In this document: piece by piece, positions 46,201 to 53,547 of the stretch
Numbering within the stretch: the stretch's first letter is position 1
How the letters are laid out: every line of letters begins with the position of its first letter
Assembly: GCA_964385755.1 (NCBI GenBank)
Contig: CAYLPZ010000006.1
Location: 13,351-77,350 of the forward strand
Origin: CAG-698 sp964385755
GTDB lineage: Bacteria; Bacillota_I; Bacilli_A; ML615J-28; CAG-698
Length of the DNA stretch: 64,000 nt
Direction: 5' to 3'
Position numbers and translations under genes: made by a program
The notes under the pieces: model-generated
Database searches by the model: none
Told to the model about the DNA's origin: nothing
Seen by the model: only the letters and a program-made list of their open reading frames with translations

Positions 46201-47753
46201 TGTGCTAAAGCAATTTGTGCTTTTTCCTCAAAACTAGTTTCACCACGCTTAACTAAAGCAATCTTCCCCTTAACATTTATACTTGAATAGTTAACTTTTT
46301 TTCCAACTCCTGGCACAGTAACATATTCAAGTTTTATAACTTCTTTTGTGGTATTTACTTTATCAAATAACATCTCATAGAAATCATAAGGATTGCCTGC
46401 ACTGCTATTTGCATTATTAAAGAAAAATGTATAACCATTTTCATCAACGATATATTTACTCTTTTCACCACTAATTGAAGCAACAGAAATAGTCGATGGA
46501 TAAGTAGAAGGTGATCCAACTGTTGCGGAGTCAGGATTAGATGCTTTATTTGTATTACTATTAGCACCTCCATAGCCAGATGAATAATCATTGCTCGCCG
46601 CAACAACTAAAGAAATACCAGCTTTTTCAATGTTGTTATATACAACATTTACATAGTCATTCTCACGAGAACTAGAAAAGCCACAAGCAGTTCCTAATGA
46701 TAAGTTAATTGCATCAACACCAATCAAAATAGCATCTTCCAAAGCAGCTAGAATATCAGATTCTATTGCACCTTGATTAAAATCACCAAATACTTTCATT
46801 AATACAAGTTGAGTATTAATAGCAACACCAGTAATTACGTCATCTTTACCACCAATGATCCCCGCAACATGTGTACCATGGTTAGAATCATAAGGAGACA
46901 CATCACTATCTTTATCAGCATAGTCATAAGCAAATGGAATTTTAGCGTTCATATATACATCTTGAACTTTGATATTTTCAAAATATCTATAAGCTCTTGT
47001 GTTTTGTAATATACTATCAATATAATTCATTGAAAGCATTGTTTCTTCTGGCATGTTTTGAAATACAGTATGGTGAATATCAAAGCCAGAGTCAAGAATC
47101 GCAACAGATGTATTAGAGCCATCAAAATCTACATTACTTGAATCGAAGATACCAGTGTCATATACTTTCACAAAGTTAGTTACAGCATCATAACTACTAG
47201 TTCCATCATCTTCAGTAGTTTGATAATCAGGTTCTGAATACACTTCAGAAATAAATGCATTAATATTATAATCGCTACTCATTAATTTCTTATACTGTCC
47301 ATAAGTTGTTTGAGCAGAAAAACCGCTTAAAATAGTAGTAAATGAATGATCAACACTTTGGATGTAATTCTCACTTATTAGCTTTTCTGCTAATGTATTT
47401 TGTTCAGAGAACATTTTTTCTTTGAGATAATTAGCATAGTCACTTGTAACATAATCTCTTACATTACTATAACCGTTATTATCATTATTATAACGATCTA
47501 ACAAACTAATAGATTTAGTAGTGATAACAATATTAATCTTATCACCATCATCAAGTTCATTAAGTTCATATAAATATTCTTTATTAAGATACTTAGTGTT
47601 ATCTGTCATCTCCGCAATCAAATCAGCGTGCTCGACATTTAAACTAATTTTATCATTAACTTTTTCACTTACATCATTAATTCCACAAGAGATACAAACA
47701 AATCCTAAAAATATAGTTAGTACTAGTAATGTAATCTTTCTTTTAAACTTCAT
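40290..47753 (-). CDS. Giant S8 (subtilisin-like) surface protease with Ig-like and BspA-type LRR domains
   Basis: 2487 residues. An exported N-terminus with a possible lipobox near C23 is followed by a pro-region (about 40-180). The S8 domain has D221 (LDSGFD), H292 (NHGTHVAG), oxyanion N388 (AASND) and S617 (GTSMASP), all intact. A protease-associated insert lies at about 470-565, as in lactocepin/C5a-peptidase types. Fn3-like regions span 680-1130, and two Big_2 Ig-like domains lie at about 1155-1240 and 1290-1365. BspA-type leucine-rich repeats fill about 1370-2220 (for example CTALERVNFLKD, FANCKNLSSVDLEVN). A helical region and a C-terminal membrane helix (about 2463-2481) with KKRFWL close the protein. 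It probably cleaves host or dietary proteins at the cell surface and feeds peptides to the downstream Opp transporter. Confidence 0.93.
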   Translation of the reverse strand: MKFKRKITLLVLTIFLGFVCISCGINDVSEKVNDKISLNVEHADLIAEMTDNTKYLNKEYLYELNELDDGDKINIVITTKSISLLDRYNNDNNGYSNVRDYVTSDYANYLKEKMFSEQNTLAEKLISENYIQSVDHSFTTILSGFSAQTTYGQYKKLMSSDYNINAFISEVYSEPDYQTTEDDGTSSYDAVTNFVKVYDTGIFDSSNVDFDGSNTSVAILDSGFDIHHTVFQNMPEETMLSMNYIDSILQNTRAYRYFENIKVQDVYMNAKIPFAYDYADKDSDVSPYDSNHGTHVAGIIGGKDDVITGVAINTQLVLMKVFGDFNQGAIESDILAALEDAILIGVDAINLSLGTACGFSSSRENDYVNVVYNNIEKAGISLVVAASNDYSSGYGGANSNTNKASNPDSATVGSPSTYPSTISVASISGEKSKYIVDENGYTFFFNNANSSAGNPYDFYEMLFDKVNTTKEVIKLEYVTVPGVGKKVNYSSINVKGKIALVKRGETSFEEKAQIALAQGAIGCIIYNNISGDVYMNAGSHLDIPLCSISKDDGEYLAAKSSGTLTFDKSYLAGPFMSDFSSWGPVSDLALKPEITAHGGSITSSVPGGGYDKISGTSMASPNLCGVVILVKQALKERYPYMTSPELTNMANSLLMSTATIILNEEGNPYSPRKQGSGLGNLEYAVNTKAYLSVDGQTKPKLELKDDKEETGVYVLNFNVHNTSNEKLKYKLTDLTMTESLSTSDPEYVAEKAYMLNPNTLAQITGDGVLDGDILTVNENGTVKVTYTIKLTDDEKAYIRKSFINGMYVEGYGVLESLNEDGIDLSIPYLAFFGDWTAAPMFDKTYYEVESEAYNGAIDEEDKLKADYYASTPLGRYYYSYVIPLGTYVYEIDESKYDKIPASEEHAAVGYYLDTINGVTTVYAGLLRNAKKVTYKIINEYTGEEVYEHIKYDARKAYFSGSIVPNYEILNVTAAELGLENNTKYSFSMVAELDYQDGGLNTNLNNTFEFSFYVDYQAPTITDAQFYTKYDKSLKDYRYYVDVYVYDNHYTQSIRPFTLIDGKVVSLGDYAIPVYSEKNEETKVTVEITDYMDLIQYSSMEDKNVNLSNGLGFFVDDYALNQSYAFVTLPGTNSQNIKYQEKYYSSVSGNTYQYFKNISVGDILNLNEMLTSDDPTISSDVDNQNKYFSTLKWTTSDENIIKVNNGEIEAVGSGTATISCYALASDGYSYSVNLKIKVRDKEVETGADKLTDINFTYFETIKAFANGPEESEIGEAGDHFFFTDKEFVSFYPSEQVKLNYELKPWNLKDYELIWSSTNEKVATVDENGVVTALKEGNATISLKVKVGGRQSTLMASTKVVVKNEFIVESNVLVAYKGIGGNVVIPDDEGILYIGAFAFSLYTTDYEIEIKNDDYDSAKTPCTNDTVISVTIPADVKEVRKYAFYNCTALERVNFLKDNDGTSCPFIKEYAFAGDEKLTDINLDDVELIGSFAFMGCKALSSVNLTSVYAIGEAAFKDCESLTFVDITSLINGGIESFNNCINLKEVIIGKYTNLADLMFANTSISILDIYNDRIPSNCFENCDLLTKVTIHNNLVYVGSKAFNDCDALEEVIFEDVSCEFIYESAFENCSNLQKVTMPNSDVVLEKRAFANCPHLEIVTINNNTRITKNYGEVFSGSNNLSTFDVSLENQYYNFNGGYLLSKDNKVIYLVAPKALDNKFVTLDSKVEEIYEGAFSGLDNLYSIDLANVKVIGSNAFANCNNLENVILAENVTLNESAFEESGLVNCVNIDKVLYFAPYCFAKTKLESIKFNDDVIISQAAFMDCQNLTKVTGKIESLGNEAFANCKNLSSVDLEVNTVGAHAFYNDESLSSVSLRKTKEILEGAFFGCINLINIYLEEVKVIGNYAFSDCVNLESINIPNIEEIGSYAFAGVNQARGNIITAIALPDTLKIIGDYAFSYADMLSNVTIGKGLNTIGSYAFSGCLSLETFETTSILECINEGTFLDDEKLQSVIINDVRYIKEAAFMNCVALKEISLDSVIEISMQAFNKCESLITVNLPNVIKLAPGSFLSCANLEAVYMPKVEVIDAQALSCIAVSEINLPSTVKYIAPTAFYYNVNQVRFTDLSRNDTCVINDYVRLDDGVLYTTNENGKYSLSAYPTAKPSETYEVLFNTVRISEYAGYFNRRIIKLIFPDTLKLIGNMAFYGSVNLKTIEFKSTTAPILEGTITTNDISYDTSSEIYKELNKYFLFNGATPLYYGQFKDMIGLAEKMNLIIPTNAIDETYKDMLYRLYFNVDNVIKSDYVALDSKSINYLDKVSLIPDDVKIGDEQIIKDARTAYNLVTQDLTQYGYTKEYLDSLLERLENAEAKWNEINMIRINKNYSHIIENINNLGPTYDFNKLSTYYEIVEALKIVDRDDKKYLDTKTVDSFKKGFDEYFSNLNEDIDVVNEINTLPTTNVNKVGLAATAVTALASLVVLFVFIKKRFWL

Positions 47754-47792
47754 ATTTACTCCTTTTTAAAAGCTATTTATCAATTTGTCAAA

Positions 47793-47815
47793 AATAGAGT
47801 ATATTGGTCTCTATT
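47793..47815. promoter_or_regulatory. Inverted repeat between promoter and protease gene
   Basis: A perfect 7-bp inverted repeat AATAGAG/CTCTATT with a 9-base spacer lies just downstream of the -10 of the array promoter. It could be an operator or a leader hairpin controlling the whole array. Confidence 0.5.
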
Positions 47816-47821
47816 CTAATT

Positions 47822-47850
47822 ATTTTATCATATTTTGCAATAAAATTCAA
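47822..47850 (-). promoter_or_regulatory. Promoter of the 31-kb protease/transport/redox array
   Basis: On the minus strand TTGAAT (47845-47850), 17 bases, then TAAAAT (47822-47827) preceded by TGA (extended -10), about 70 bases before the protease ATG, which has AAGGAG at the right distance. No other clear promoter is seen within the array. Confidence 0.62.
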
Positions 47851-47948
47851 TCATTAATAATTTATGTAAAATATTCATAATTAAATGATATTATTAATAA
47901 ACAAATATTTCCGTTTTATTTAATATATTTCATTAAATAATATAAAAA

Positions 47949-47969
47949 AAATGCTCATAATCAGCATTT
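47949..47969 (-). terminator. Terminator-like hairpin (minus strand)
   Basis: A 7-bp stem AAATGCT/AGCATTT with a 7-base loop is followed on the minus strand by eight T. It sits in the gene-free stretch 47851-48365, between the array promoter and the broken DUF4143 gene. Apart from the hairpins I see only short non-conserved frames there. Confidence 0.6.
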
Positions 47970-48152
47970 ATATTAAGACTTTGAATTGGAATAAAAAGAC
48001 AACATCATTAAAGATGCGATAACTTCAGGGGAAGATTATTTTAAATTAAAATGATTATTAGTATTTTCCTATTTCTTTATATTATTTAACAAAAGCTTAG
48101 ATCAAAATTCTCACTTTCCATAATCTTCCTCTTTTCATAAAACAATAAAAAA

Positions 48153-48178
48153 AGCATCTACCATTTTTGATAGATGCT
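48153..48178 (-). terminator. Terminator-like hairpin, related to one after the fic gene
   Basis: An 8-bp stem AGCATCTA/TAGATGCT with a 10-base loop and a T7 run on the minus strand. The sequence is nearly the same as that at 62309-62334. Confidence 0.65.
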
Positions 48179-48365
48179 AAATTTCTAACACGATTTTTTA
48201 TTCAAACATGGCTAGTTTCTTCGCTGAACATCTCCTTTTGACTTCCTTTATATCTTTTTTATCGGATTTATCATCGCTTTTTACTAGTCTTCTAATGGGC
48301 ATTTAAATAAGGGATATTAAAAGGACAATAGATATGCATAGACAATAGTCTATCATCCTTATTTA

Positions 48366-48758
48366 TTATAAGCAAATTGTCATATACGCAGGAATACAAA
48401 TAATTCCTTTTTCTCTAATTTTTAAATTTTTAGGATGAATAATATAACAAGCACTTATTTTTTTAAAAAAACATTGAACTAAATCTTTTAAGTTAAGTTG
48501 TTAGTATTCTTTTGAAATTTTAGCTTCAATTGAAGATATCTTTACATTTGTTTTATCTCCACTAATAATTATAAAGTCTATTTCTGTGTCGTTTCTATGT
48601 TTTTCTTCATTGTAATAATTATAAAAATAGAGCCTGCTAGTCGTATCCAATGAAATAATTTTTACTCTTTTATTTTCATCTATTTTTGCAAAGGTTGTAA
48701 TAATGATTTTTCGAACAATACCTTCGCAAAAACTTTTTTTATAATTATTAAATATAGC
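48366..48758 (-). pseudogene. Remnant of an ATP-binding DUF4143-family protein (C-terminal part)
   Basis: Reading the minus strand from 48758, 131 codons are open except for one in-frame TAA at 48501-48503. The translation contains SRLYFYNYYNEE and then TEIDFII, followed after SSIEAKISKEY and the stop by a segment containing KISACYIIHPKNLKI, and ends in IICIPAYMTICL. This order (LYYY, EIDFI, IEVK, YIIHPK, LPIYM) is the typical C-terminus of AAA ATPases with a DUF4143 domain, common in gut Clostridia. The N-terminal ATPase domain is missing, so the gene is inactive. Confidence 0.72.
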
Positions 48759-48798
48759 CTAAAAATTCAATAAATATGCAAAATAAATATGCATCTTT

Positions 48799-49650
48799 TT
48801 ATTTAATCGAAATAATATTACTAAACCCTGTTAGATTTAATATATCAATTATGTTTTCATTTGCGTTAATTATTTCTAATGTTTTGTTTACACATTTTTT
48901 CTTAAGTTTCAATATAACTCGAAGACCAGCACTAGAAATATATCTTAAATCTTTCGCGTTAATAATAACACTATCCAGAATATTTGCTTCTGTTATTACT
49001 TTTTCAAATTCATCTGCATTAGTTGCATCAACATTACCAACTAGAGTAATTAAAGTGATGTTATTATCATATGCAATGTTCATTTGATTATTATTTTCTT
49101 TTTTGTAAATTTCTTTTTTTCCAAATACTTCATCAAATTGTTGTTTTAATTCCTGATACATTTTTAAATGGTTAAAGCGTTTAAAAACTTGAAGATATTC
49201 TAAATATAGCCACTCTTGTTTTTCTTTTCCTCTTTTAAATAAACTCCAAACGCTATCACCATCTTTTTGTAAGGCATAATTAATATCTAAAATATTTGAT
49301 AATTTATCAGCTAAGATTAGCATTGCACAATCATCATCACAACTTTCTAATGCTTTTAAAGTTGTTGTTTTTCTTTCTTCCCATGTTTTTGATTTATCTT
49401 CAGTATCAAACATTACAATGTTATATACTTTTTCACCAAATTCTTTTTTTATTACATCCGGTGATACATGAGCATCTTCTACTGTATCATGTAAAAATCC
49501 CGCCGCAACAACTTCATTACTAGCCCCATTTTCAAGTAGTATCATTCCAACAGAAACAGGATGTAGAATATATGGAAGACCACCTTTCCTTACTTCCCCT
49601 TTATGTACATTTGAAGCAAATAACAATGCTTTACGTTTTATATCATTCAT
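48799..49650 (-). CDS. HD (p)ppGpp-hydrolase-like domain fused to a STAS domain
   Basis: 283 residues, apparently a fusion of two regulatory modules. Residues 1-170 form an HD domain with the pattern of RelA/SpoT/MESH1-type hydrolases: H30 (ILHP), H54-D55 (FLHDTVED), E58/D59, D115 and N119 (LADKLSNI). Residues 185-283 are a STAS domain containing YISSAGLRVILKL, the site where RsbV/SpoIIAA-type proteins are phosphorylated on Ser. The synthetase domain of Rel is absent. It is the last gene of a partner-switching operon, so the STAS part may tether or control the HD enzyme in response to the upstream kinase/phosphatase (inference). Confidence 0.85.
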   Translation of the reverse strand: MNDIKRKALLFASNVHKGEVRKGGLPYILHPVSVGMILLENGASNEVVAAGFLHDTVEDAHVSPDVIKKEFGEKVYNIVMFDTEDKSKTWEERKTTTLKALESCDDDCAMLILADKLSNILDINYALQKDGDSVWSLFKRGKEKQEWLYLEYLQVFKRFNHLKMYQELKQQFDEVFGKKEIYKKENNNQMNIAYDNNITLITLVGNVDATNADEFEKVITEANILDSVIINAKDLRYISSAGLRVILKLKKKCVNKTLEIINANENIIDILNLTGFSNIISIK

Positions 49651-49659
49651 AATTAGTTA

Positions 49660-50835
49660 TTAGAAATATAGTTTATCTACCTTTCCCACATTATTTTCTA
49701 TTTTATTTATATAAAATTTTAGAAGTTCTTTTCCTTCCTCTGTATTTTCAAGATTATATTTATGAACTCTACGAATAATACGTGCACCAGTTAACATTTC
49801 AATTTTTGTGACTACATCATCAATTAATTGCTTATTATTATCAAAATAAACATTTAAAAATTTATTCCACATTTTAACAGTTGTTTCATAAGTTAAACCA
49901 TAAAAATCAAGGGCATTTTGATGATTAAACATTGAATAACCAACAAATCCCGCATATACACTTGCTAGATCAAATATAGGATGACCAACAGATACTGTAT
50001 CCATATCAATAAGTATTGGTCCATCTTCATCATACATTACATTATTTGTATGATAATCACCATGTATTAATACTTCTGAAACTGGTATTTCAGAGACTAA
50101 TTTACTTAGCTTTTCATAAGACTTTTCTGAGATAATTCCTTTTGTTGCCTTAACCCAAGTAATACCTTCTTCTTTAATTGATGGAAACTCATCAGTAGTT
50201 GCTTTTACCTCATGAATTTTCTTCAAAAACTTAGCAAATATTTCCACGTAATAATCCAGTTTTTCACTATCTTTCGCAATTAATTTACTAATTGATTTTG
50301 CATTTAATAGTTCAACTACATTGCCATAGAAATCTCCAACTTTAACAATATCATAAGGGATTGCGGAATTGATACCTTTCATAAATACTTTTCTACATAA
50401 CTCACGTTCATTTTTGATTTCTTCTAGTGGTGAGTTCTTATAAAATACTTTAACAATCGTCTCAGCATCATAACGATATATTCTTCCTTTTGCTCCTTGC
50501 GCAATTACTTCACATCCTTCAATTGATAATTTTCTAAATGCTTTTTCTACTGTTAATAATTCTACAAAACCTGTCATATCAAAGATATTATATATCTCAT
50601 TTGAAACATTGATTACTTTTAATTCACTAACAGTTTTACGAAGTCTTAATAAAACACGGAGCCCAGCACTTGAGATGTACTCTAAGTTTTCAGCGTCAAT
50701 AACAAATTCTTTGCCTTCATTTTCTTTAACTAGCGTTCTTATTCTATCTTCTGCTTCATTTGCGTTTGTTGCATCTATGCGACCAATTAACTCAATTACT
50801 AATAATTCATTTTCTATTCTTCCTTTAATTTCCAT
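49660..50835 (-). CDS. STAS domain fused to an APH-type kinase (TIGR02172-like)
   Basis: 391 residues. Residues 1-100 are a STAS domain with YISSAGLRVLLRLRK (53-67), the phospho-Ser region. Residues 105-390 are a protein-kinase-like fold of the aminoglycoside phosphotransferase type: a glycine-rich segment GAKGRIY (114-120), lysine K129 (TIVKVF), the catalytic loop H258-G-D260-Y-H-T-N-N265 and the metal-binding D277 (LIDMD). The kinase part resembles TIGR02172-type APH relatives. It sits 10 bases after the SpoIIE phosphatase gene. A kinase acting on small molecules or on the STAS partner are both possible; the substrate is unknown. Confidence 0.85.
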   Translation of the reverse strand: MEIKGRIENELLVIELIGRIDATNANEAEDRIRTLVKENEGKEFVIDAENLEYISSAGLRVLLRLRKTVSELKVINVSNEIYNIFDMTGFVELLTVEKAFRKLSIEGCEVIAQGAKGRIYRYDAETIVKVFYKNSPLEEIKNERELCRKVFMKGINSAIPYDIVKVGDFYGNVVELLNAKSISKLIAKDSEKLDYYVEIFAKFLKKIHEVKATTDEFPSIKEEGITWVKATKGIISEKSYEKLSKLVSEIPVSEVLIHGDYHTNNVMYDEDGPILIDMDTVSVGHPIFDLASVYAGFVGYSMFNHQNALDFYGLTYETTVKMWNKFLNVYFDNNKQLIDDVVTKIEMLTGARIIRRVHKYNLENTEEGKELLKFYINKIENNVGKVDKLYF

Positions 50836-50845
50836 ATATACTCCT

Positions 50846-52492
50846 TTATTTTCTCTTTATGACAAGCATTGTAATATCGTCAAATTGTGGAGTTTCCCCA
50901 CAAAAACTATCAATTGAAGTTTTAATGTTATTTACAAGTTCCTTTGTAGAATTGCATATATTATTATTACTTACTTCCAAAATACCTTTTATTCCAAATT
51001 GTTCATTTTTATGATTAATTGCTTCGGTAACACCATCCGTATATACTAAAAGCATTTCGTCTTTTTCTAATGTATATTCATGATTTTTATATTTCATATT
51101 AGGAAAACACCCAATAGCTAACCCATGTTTAGTTTCATACACTTTGGCTTTTCTATCTTTTGATATTATAATTGGGTCTTCATGTCCAGCGTTTGCAGCG
51201 ATGACTTTACCTGTTGATATTTCCAAAATAGCAAACCATACAGTAACAAACATATCCTCTTGGTTGTTGTTAGAAATCTTATTGTTTAACTCTTCTAATA
51301 CCTTAGCAGGGTCATTTATTAAAGTAGCAAGATTACTTGTTAATATCTTAGTTACCATCATAAATAACGCTGCTGGAACACCTTTTCCAGATACATCACC
51401 AATAGTGAGTGCTAAATGATCTTCATCAAGAAGATAAAAATCAAAATAATCACCACCAACTTCTTTTGCTGGGGACATTAACCCAAATAAATCAATGTCA
51501 TTGCGCTCAGGGAATGGTGGAAATACACTTGGTATCATCGTTTGTTGAATTTTTGTTGCTAGGTTCAATTCTGCTGCTATTCTTTCTCTTTCACTAGTTA
51601 ACTTCTCTAGTGTTTTTACACTGTTAACAACATCTGTTTCCAAGTGACGAAGTGATTTCCATATTGTATTTAATTCGGTAATTTTACTTATTGTACTAAT
51701 ATTTTCTTCTGAAATAGTTCCACTACCAGCAAAACGTTTTGCTTCCAAAATTATTTTCTTAACTGGATTAGAAAATTGTTTAATACAATATAATATTCCT
51801 AAGCAAACTAAAATTACTAAGTTTCCAAGCATAGTTAATGTATTTATTCGCAAAAAATTTGATATTAAGCTTTGTAACCCACTCATTTCTCTTTGTACAC
51901 AAGTTATTGCCACTACATCACCATTATTATCCAAAACTGGAGATAAAGCTGTAATGTGGGGTGGTTTACCATTTAAATTGCTTGTTCTTACAACTAAACC
52001 ATTTTCAATATTCTTTTCATATAAATCTTGATATATCTCTATATAATCACTCGTACTTTCACGACTAAATCCTAATTCCCATGGTGTATAGCCATATGGA
52101 TTGTTCTCTATCACTACATTAAACACACTATAGAAATTATTATAATTATTCCCTTTAAAAGTTATAACATATAAAAGAGTTACTTCTTGCTTCTGACATA
52201 AATGATCAAGGTTTTCTAGTGTTTCTAAATAATTGCTATCATTTTTATAATATTCAGTATCTGATATATATTTTTCTATATTGCTGCCATCAATAAAATC
52301 ATTTGCGGTATTTGCTACATTAAGAGCATATTCGAAATATACATCTTTCATTGATTTATTAATTTCCACATAACCAATAATACAAGCAACAGCATTAGAA
52401 AACAATAAAATCATTATTATGAAGAAAATAAGCCTAAAGTTTATACTATTTACTATTTTTTTTACTTTCATTTTTTTCGTATTTTTCTTCAT
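50846..52492 (-). CDS. SpoIIE/RsbU-type PP2C phosphatase with sensor and HAMP domains
   Basis: 548 residues from the ATG at 52492; a GTG at 52504 overlapping the preceding stop is an alternative. An N-terminal helix (about 22-42) and a second helix (about 218-240) frame an extracytoplasmic sensor region of about 175 residues, followed by a HAMP-like linker, a coiled coil and a SpoIIE phosphatase domain (about 310-545). Catalytic elements are visible: AKEVGGDYFDFY, TIGDVSGKGVPAA, NAGHEDP and QFDDITMLV. It should dephosphorylate the STAS proteins of this operon in response to an external signal. Confidence 0.93.
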   Translation of the reverse strand: MKKNTKKMKVKKIVNSINFRLIFFIIMILLFSNAVACIIGYVEINKSMKDVYFEYALNVANTANDFIDGSNIEKYISDTEYYKNDSNYLETLENLDHLCQKQEVTLLYVITFKGNNYNNFYSVFNVVIENNPYGYTPWELGFSRESTSDYIEIYQDLYEKNIENGLVVRTSNLNGKPPHITALSPVLDNNGDVVAITCVQREMSGLQSLISNFLRINTLTMLGNLVILVCLGILYCIKQFSNPVKKIILEAKRFAGSGTISEENISTISKITELNTIWKSLRHLETDVVNSVKTLEKLTSERERIAAELNLATKIQQTMIPSVFPPFPERNDIDLFGLMSPAKEVGGDYFDFYLLDEDHLALTIGDVSGKGVPAALFMMVTKILTSNLATLINDPAKVLEELNNKISNNNQEDMFVTVWFAILEISTGKVIAANAGHEDPIIISKDRKAKVYETKHGLAIGCFPNMKYKNHEYTLEKDEMLLVYTDGVTEAINHKNEQFGIKGILEVSNNNICNSTKELVNNIKTSIDSFCGETPQFDDITMLVIKRK

Positions 52493-52496
52493 ACTT

Positions 52497-52919
52497 TTAA
52501 TCACTTTCTTTTAAAAACTTCTTTATTCTTAAAACGTTCTTATTATCTAAATAATTATATATAACTTCATCCATTAGATTTTTAACCATATAAATTCCTA
52601 AGCCACCGATAGGTCTATCTTCAAGTGGTATATCAAAGTTTGGATCATCTTTTAAAAGTGGATTATATTCTACTCCTTCATCAATAAAAGTAATTTCAAC
52701 CACATCATCATCACAATTAACTTCAATATATACCTTACCATCACCTTGCAAATAAGCATATTTTGCTATGTTTACAAATATTTCCTCTGCTGCTTCTTCT
52801 AACGCAAATCTTTCTTTGAAATTGCAACTAGTATCATCTAATATTTCATTTAAAAACATTAATACAGAGCTAAGATTTTCAACTTTTGCATTTATTTCTA
52901 GTTTTTTTGCTATACTCAT
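52497..52919 (-). CDS. RsbW/SpoIIAB-type anti-sigma kinase (HATPase)
   Basis: 140 residues from the ATG at 52919, preceded by GAGGAAG; the frame continues upstream but without a start signal. It is an HATPase_c_2 protein: N box ALEEAAEEIFVNIAKYAY (59-76), FIDEGVEYNP (D box, about 98-107) and the G box RPIGGLGIYMVKNLMDE (about 121-137). In partner-switching systems this kinase phosphorylates a STAS protein and sequesters its target. Its targets here are probably the STAS proteins encoded on both sides; no sigma factor gene is nearby. Confidence 0.9.
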   Translation of the reverse strand: MSIAKKLEINAKVENLSSVLMFLNEILDDTSCNFKERFALEEAAEEIFVNIAKYAYLQGDGKVYIEVNCDDDVVEITFIDEGVEYNPLLKDDPNFDIPLEDRPIGGLGIYMVKNLMDEVIYNYLDNKNVLRIKKFLKESD

Positions 52920-52932
52920 ATTTATATCTTCC

Positions 52933-53235
52933 TCAATTAATAGTAACAATATCAATAAAACCAGTAAGTTTGAATACATTAATTATTTCATTAGGCATAT
53001 TTACAATTTCAAATTTTATATTCATTTTTTTAGTTTGTTTTACAAATAACAATACCACTCTAAGACCAGCACTTGAAATATAATGAAGTTTAGTAAAATC
53101 AAAAATTAATGATGTTATATCATCTGTTAAAATATCATTTACTCTTTCTTCAAGAAGCATGTAGGTCTGAGTATCTAATCTTCCATCTAAATAAACTTTA
53201 CAAACTTGATTTTCTCTTTCTATAATTATATTCAT
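52933..53235 (-). CDS. STAS-domain anti-sigma factor antagonist
   Basis: 100 residues, a single STAS domain of RsbV/SpoIIAA type with the phospho-acceptor region LHYISSAGLRVVLLF (about 50-64). First gene of the partner-switching operon, transcribed from a good sigma-A-type promoter and placed 14 bases before the kinase gene. Together with the kinase and SpoIIE phosphatase it forms a minimal partner-switching module. Confidence 0.93.
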   Translation of the reverse strand: MNIIIERENQVCKVYLDGRLDTQTYMLLEERVNDILTDDITSLIFDFTKLHYISSAGLRVVLLFVKQTKKMNIKFEIVNMPNEIINVFKLTGFIDIVTIN

Positions 53236-53259
53236 ATTTATACCTTCTTCTTATTACTT

Positions 53260-53288
53260 ATTATATCACACTTTGAAAATAAACTCAA
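53260..53288 (-). promoter_or_regulatory. Promoter of the partner-switching operon
   Basis: On the minus strand TTGAGT (53283-53288), 17 bases, then TATAAT (53260-53265) preceded by TGA (extended -10), about 25 bases before the STAS start. It reads as a housekeeping promoter, not as an alternative-sigma one. Confidence 0.65.
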
Positions 53289-53547
53289 AAAGTAAACTAG
53301 CGTTGATAAAAATAATAATTAATTGTTAAAATTTATGTCATCTAATAATATCATCATTACACTCTTTTAAAAGTGGAAAATTGGTTATCACATCATAGTA
53401 AAGCAATATAAGATGATCTATCAGTTTCGCAAAATATTGCACGCATTGATTCAAATGGTACATTAGATATTTGGCTATTTAATAAAATAAAATATCAGCA
53501 CCATACTTAACAAAACCCGTACACTTTTTATTGTTTATTAAAATAAA
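53289..53547. other. Gene-free stretch with a decayed plus-strand frame
   Basis: A plus-strand reading around 53370-53515 gives GTG-start ENWLSHHSKAI, then a stop, then DDLSVSQNIARIDSNGTLD in the same frame, ending at a TAA near 53511. This looks like a broken small gene of unknown type. Nothing else is seen. Confidence 0.3.

Noticed and set aside
47998..48057. Short plus-strand frame DNIIKDAITSGEDYFKLK
   Set aside because: Too short, no start codon or ribosome site; possible antitoxin-like remnant but not supportable.
48181..48305. 33-codon minus-strand frame (MPIRRLVKSDDKSDKK...)
   Set aside because: No ribosome site, strongly biased composition and no homologous features; probably chance.
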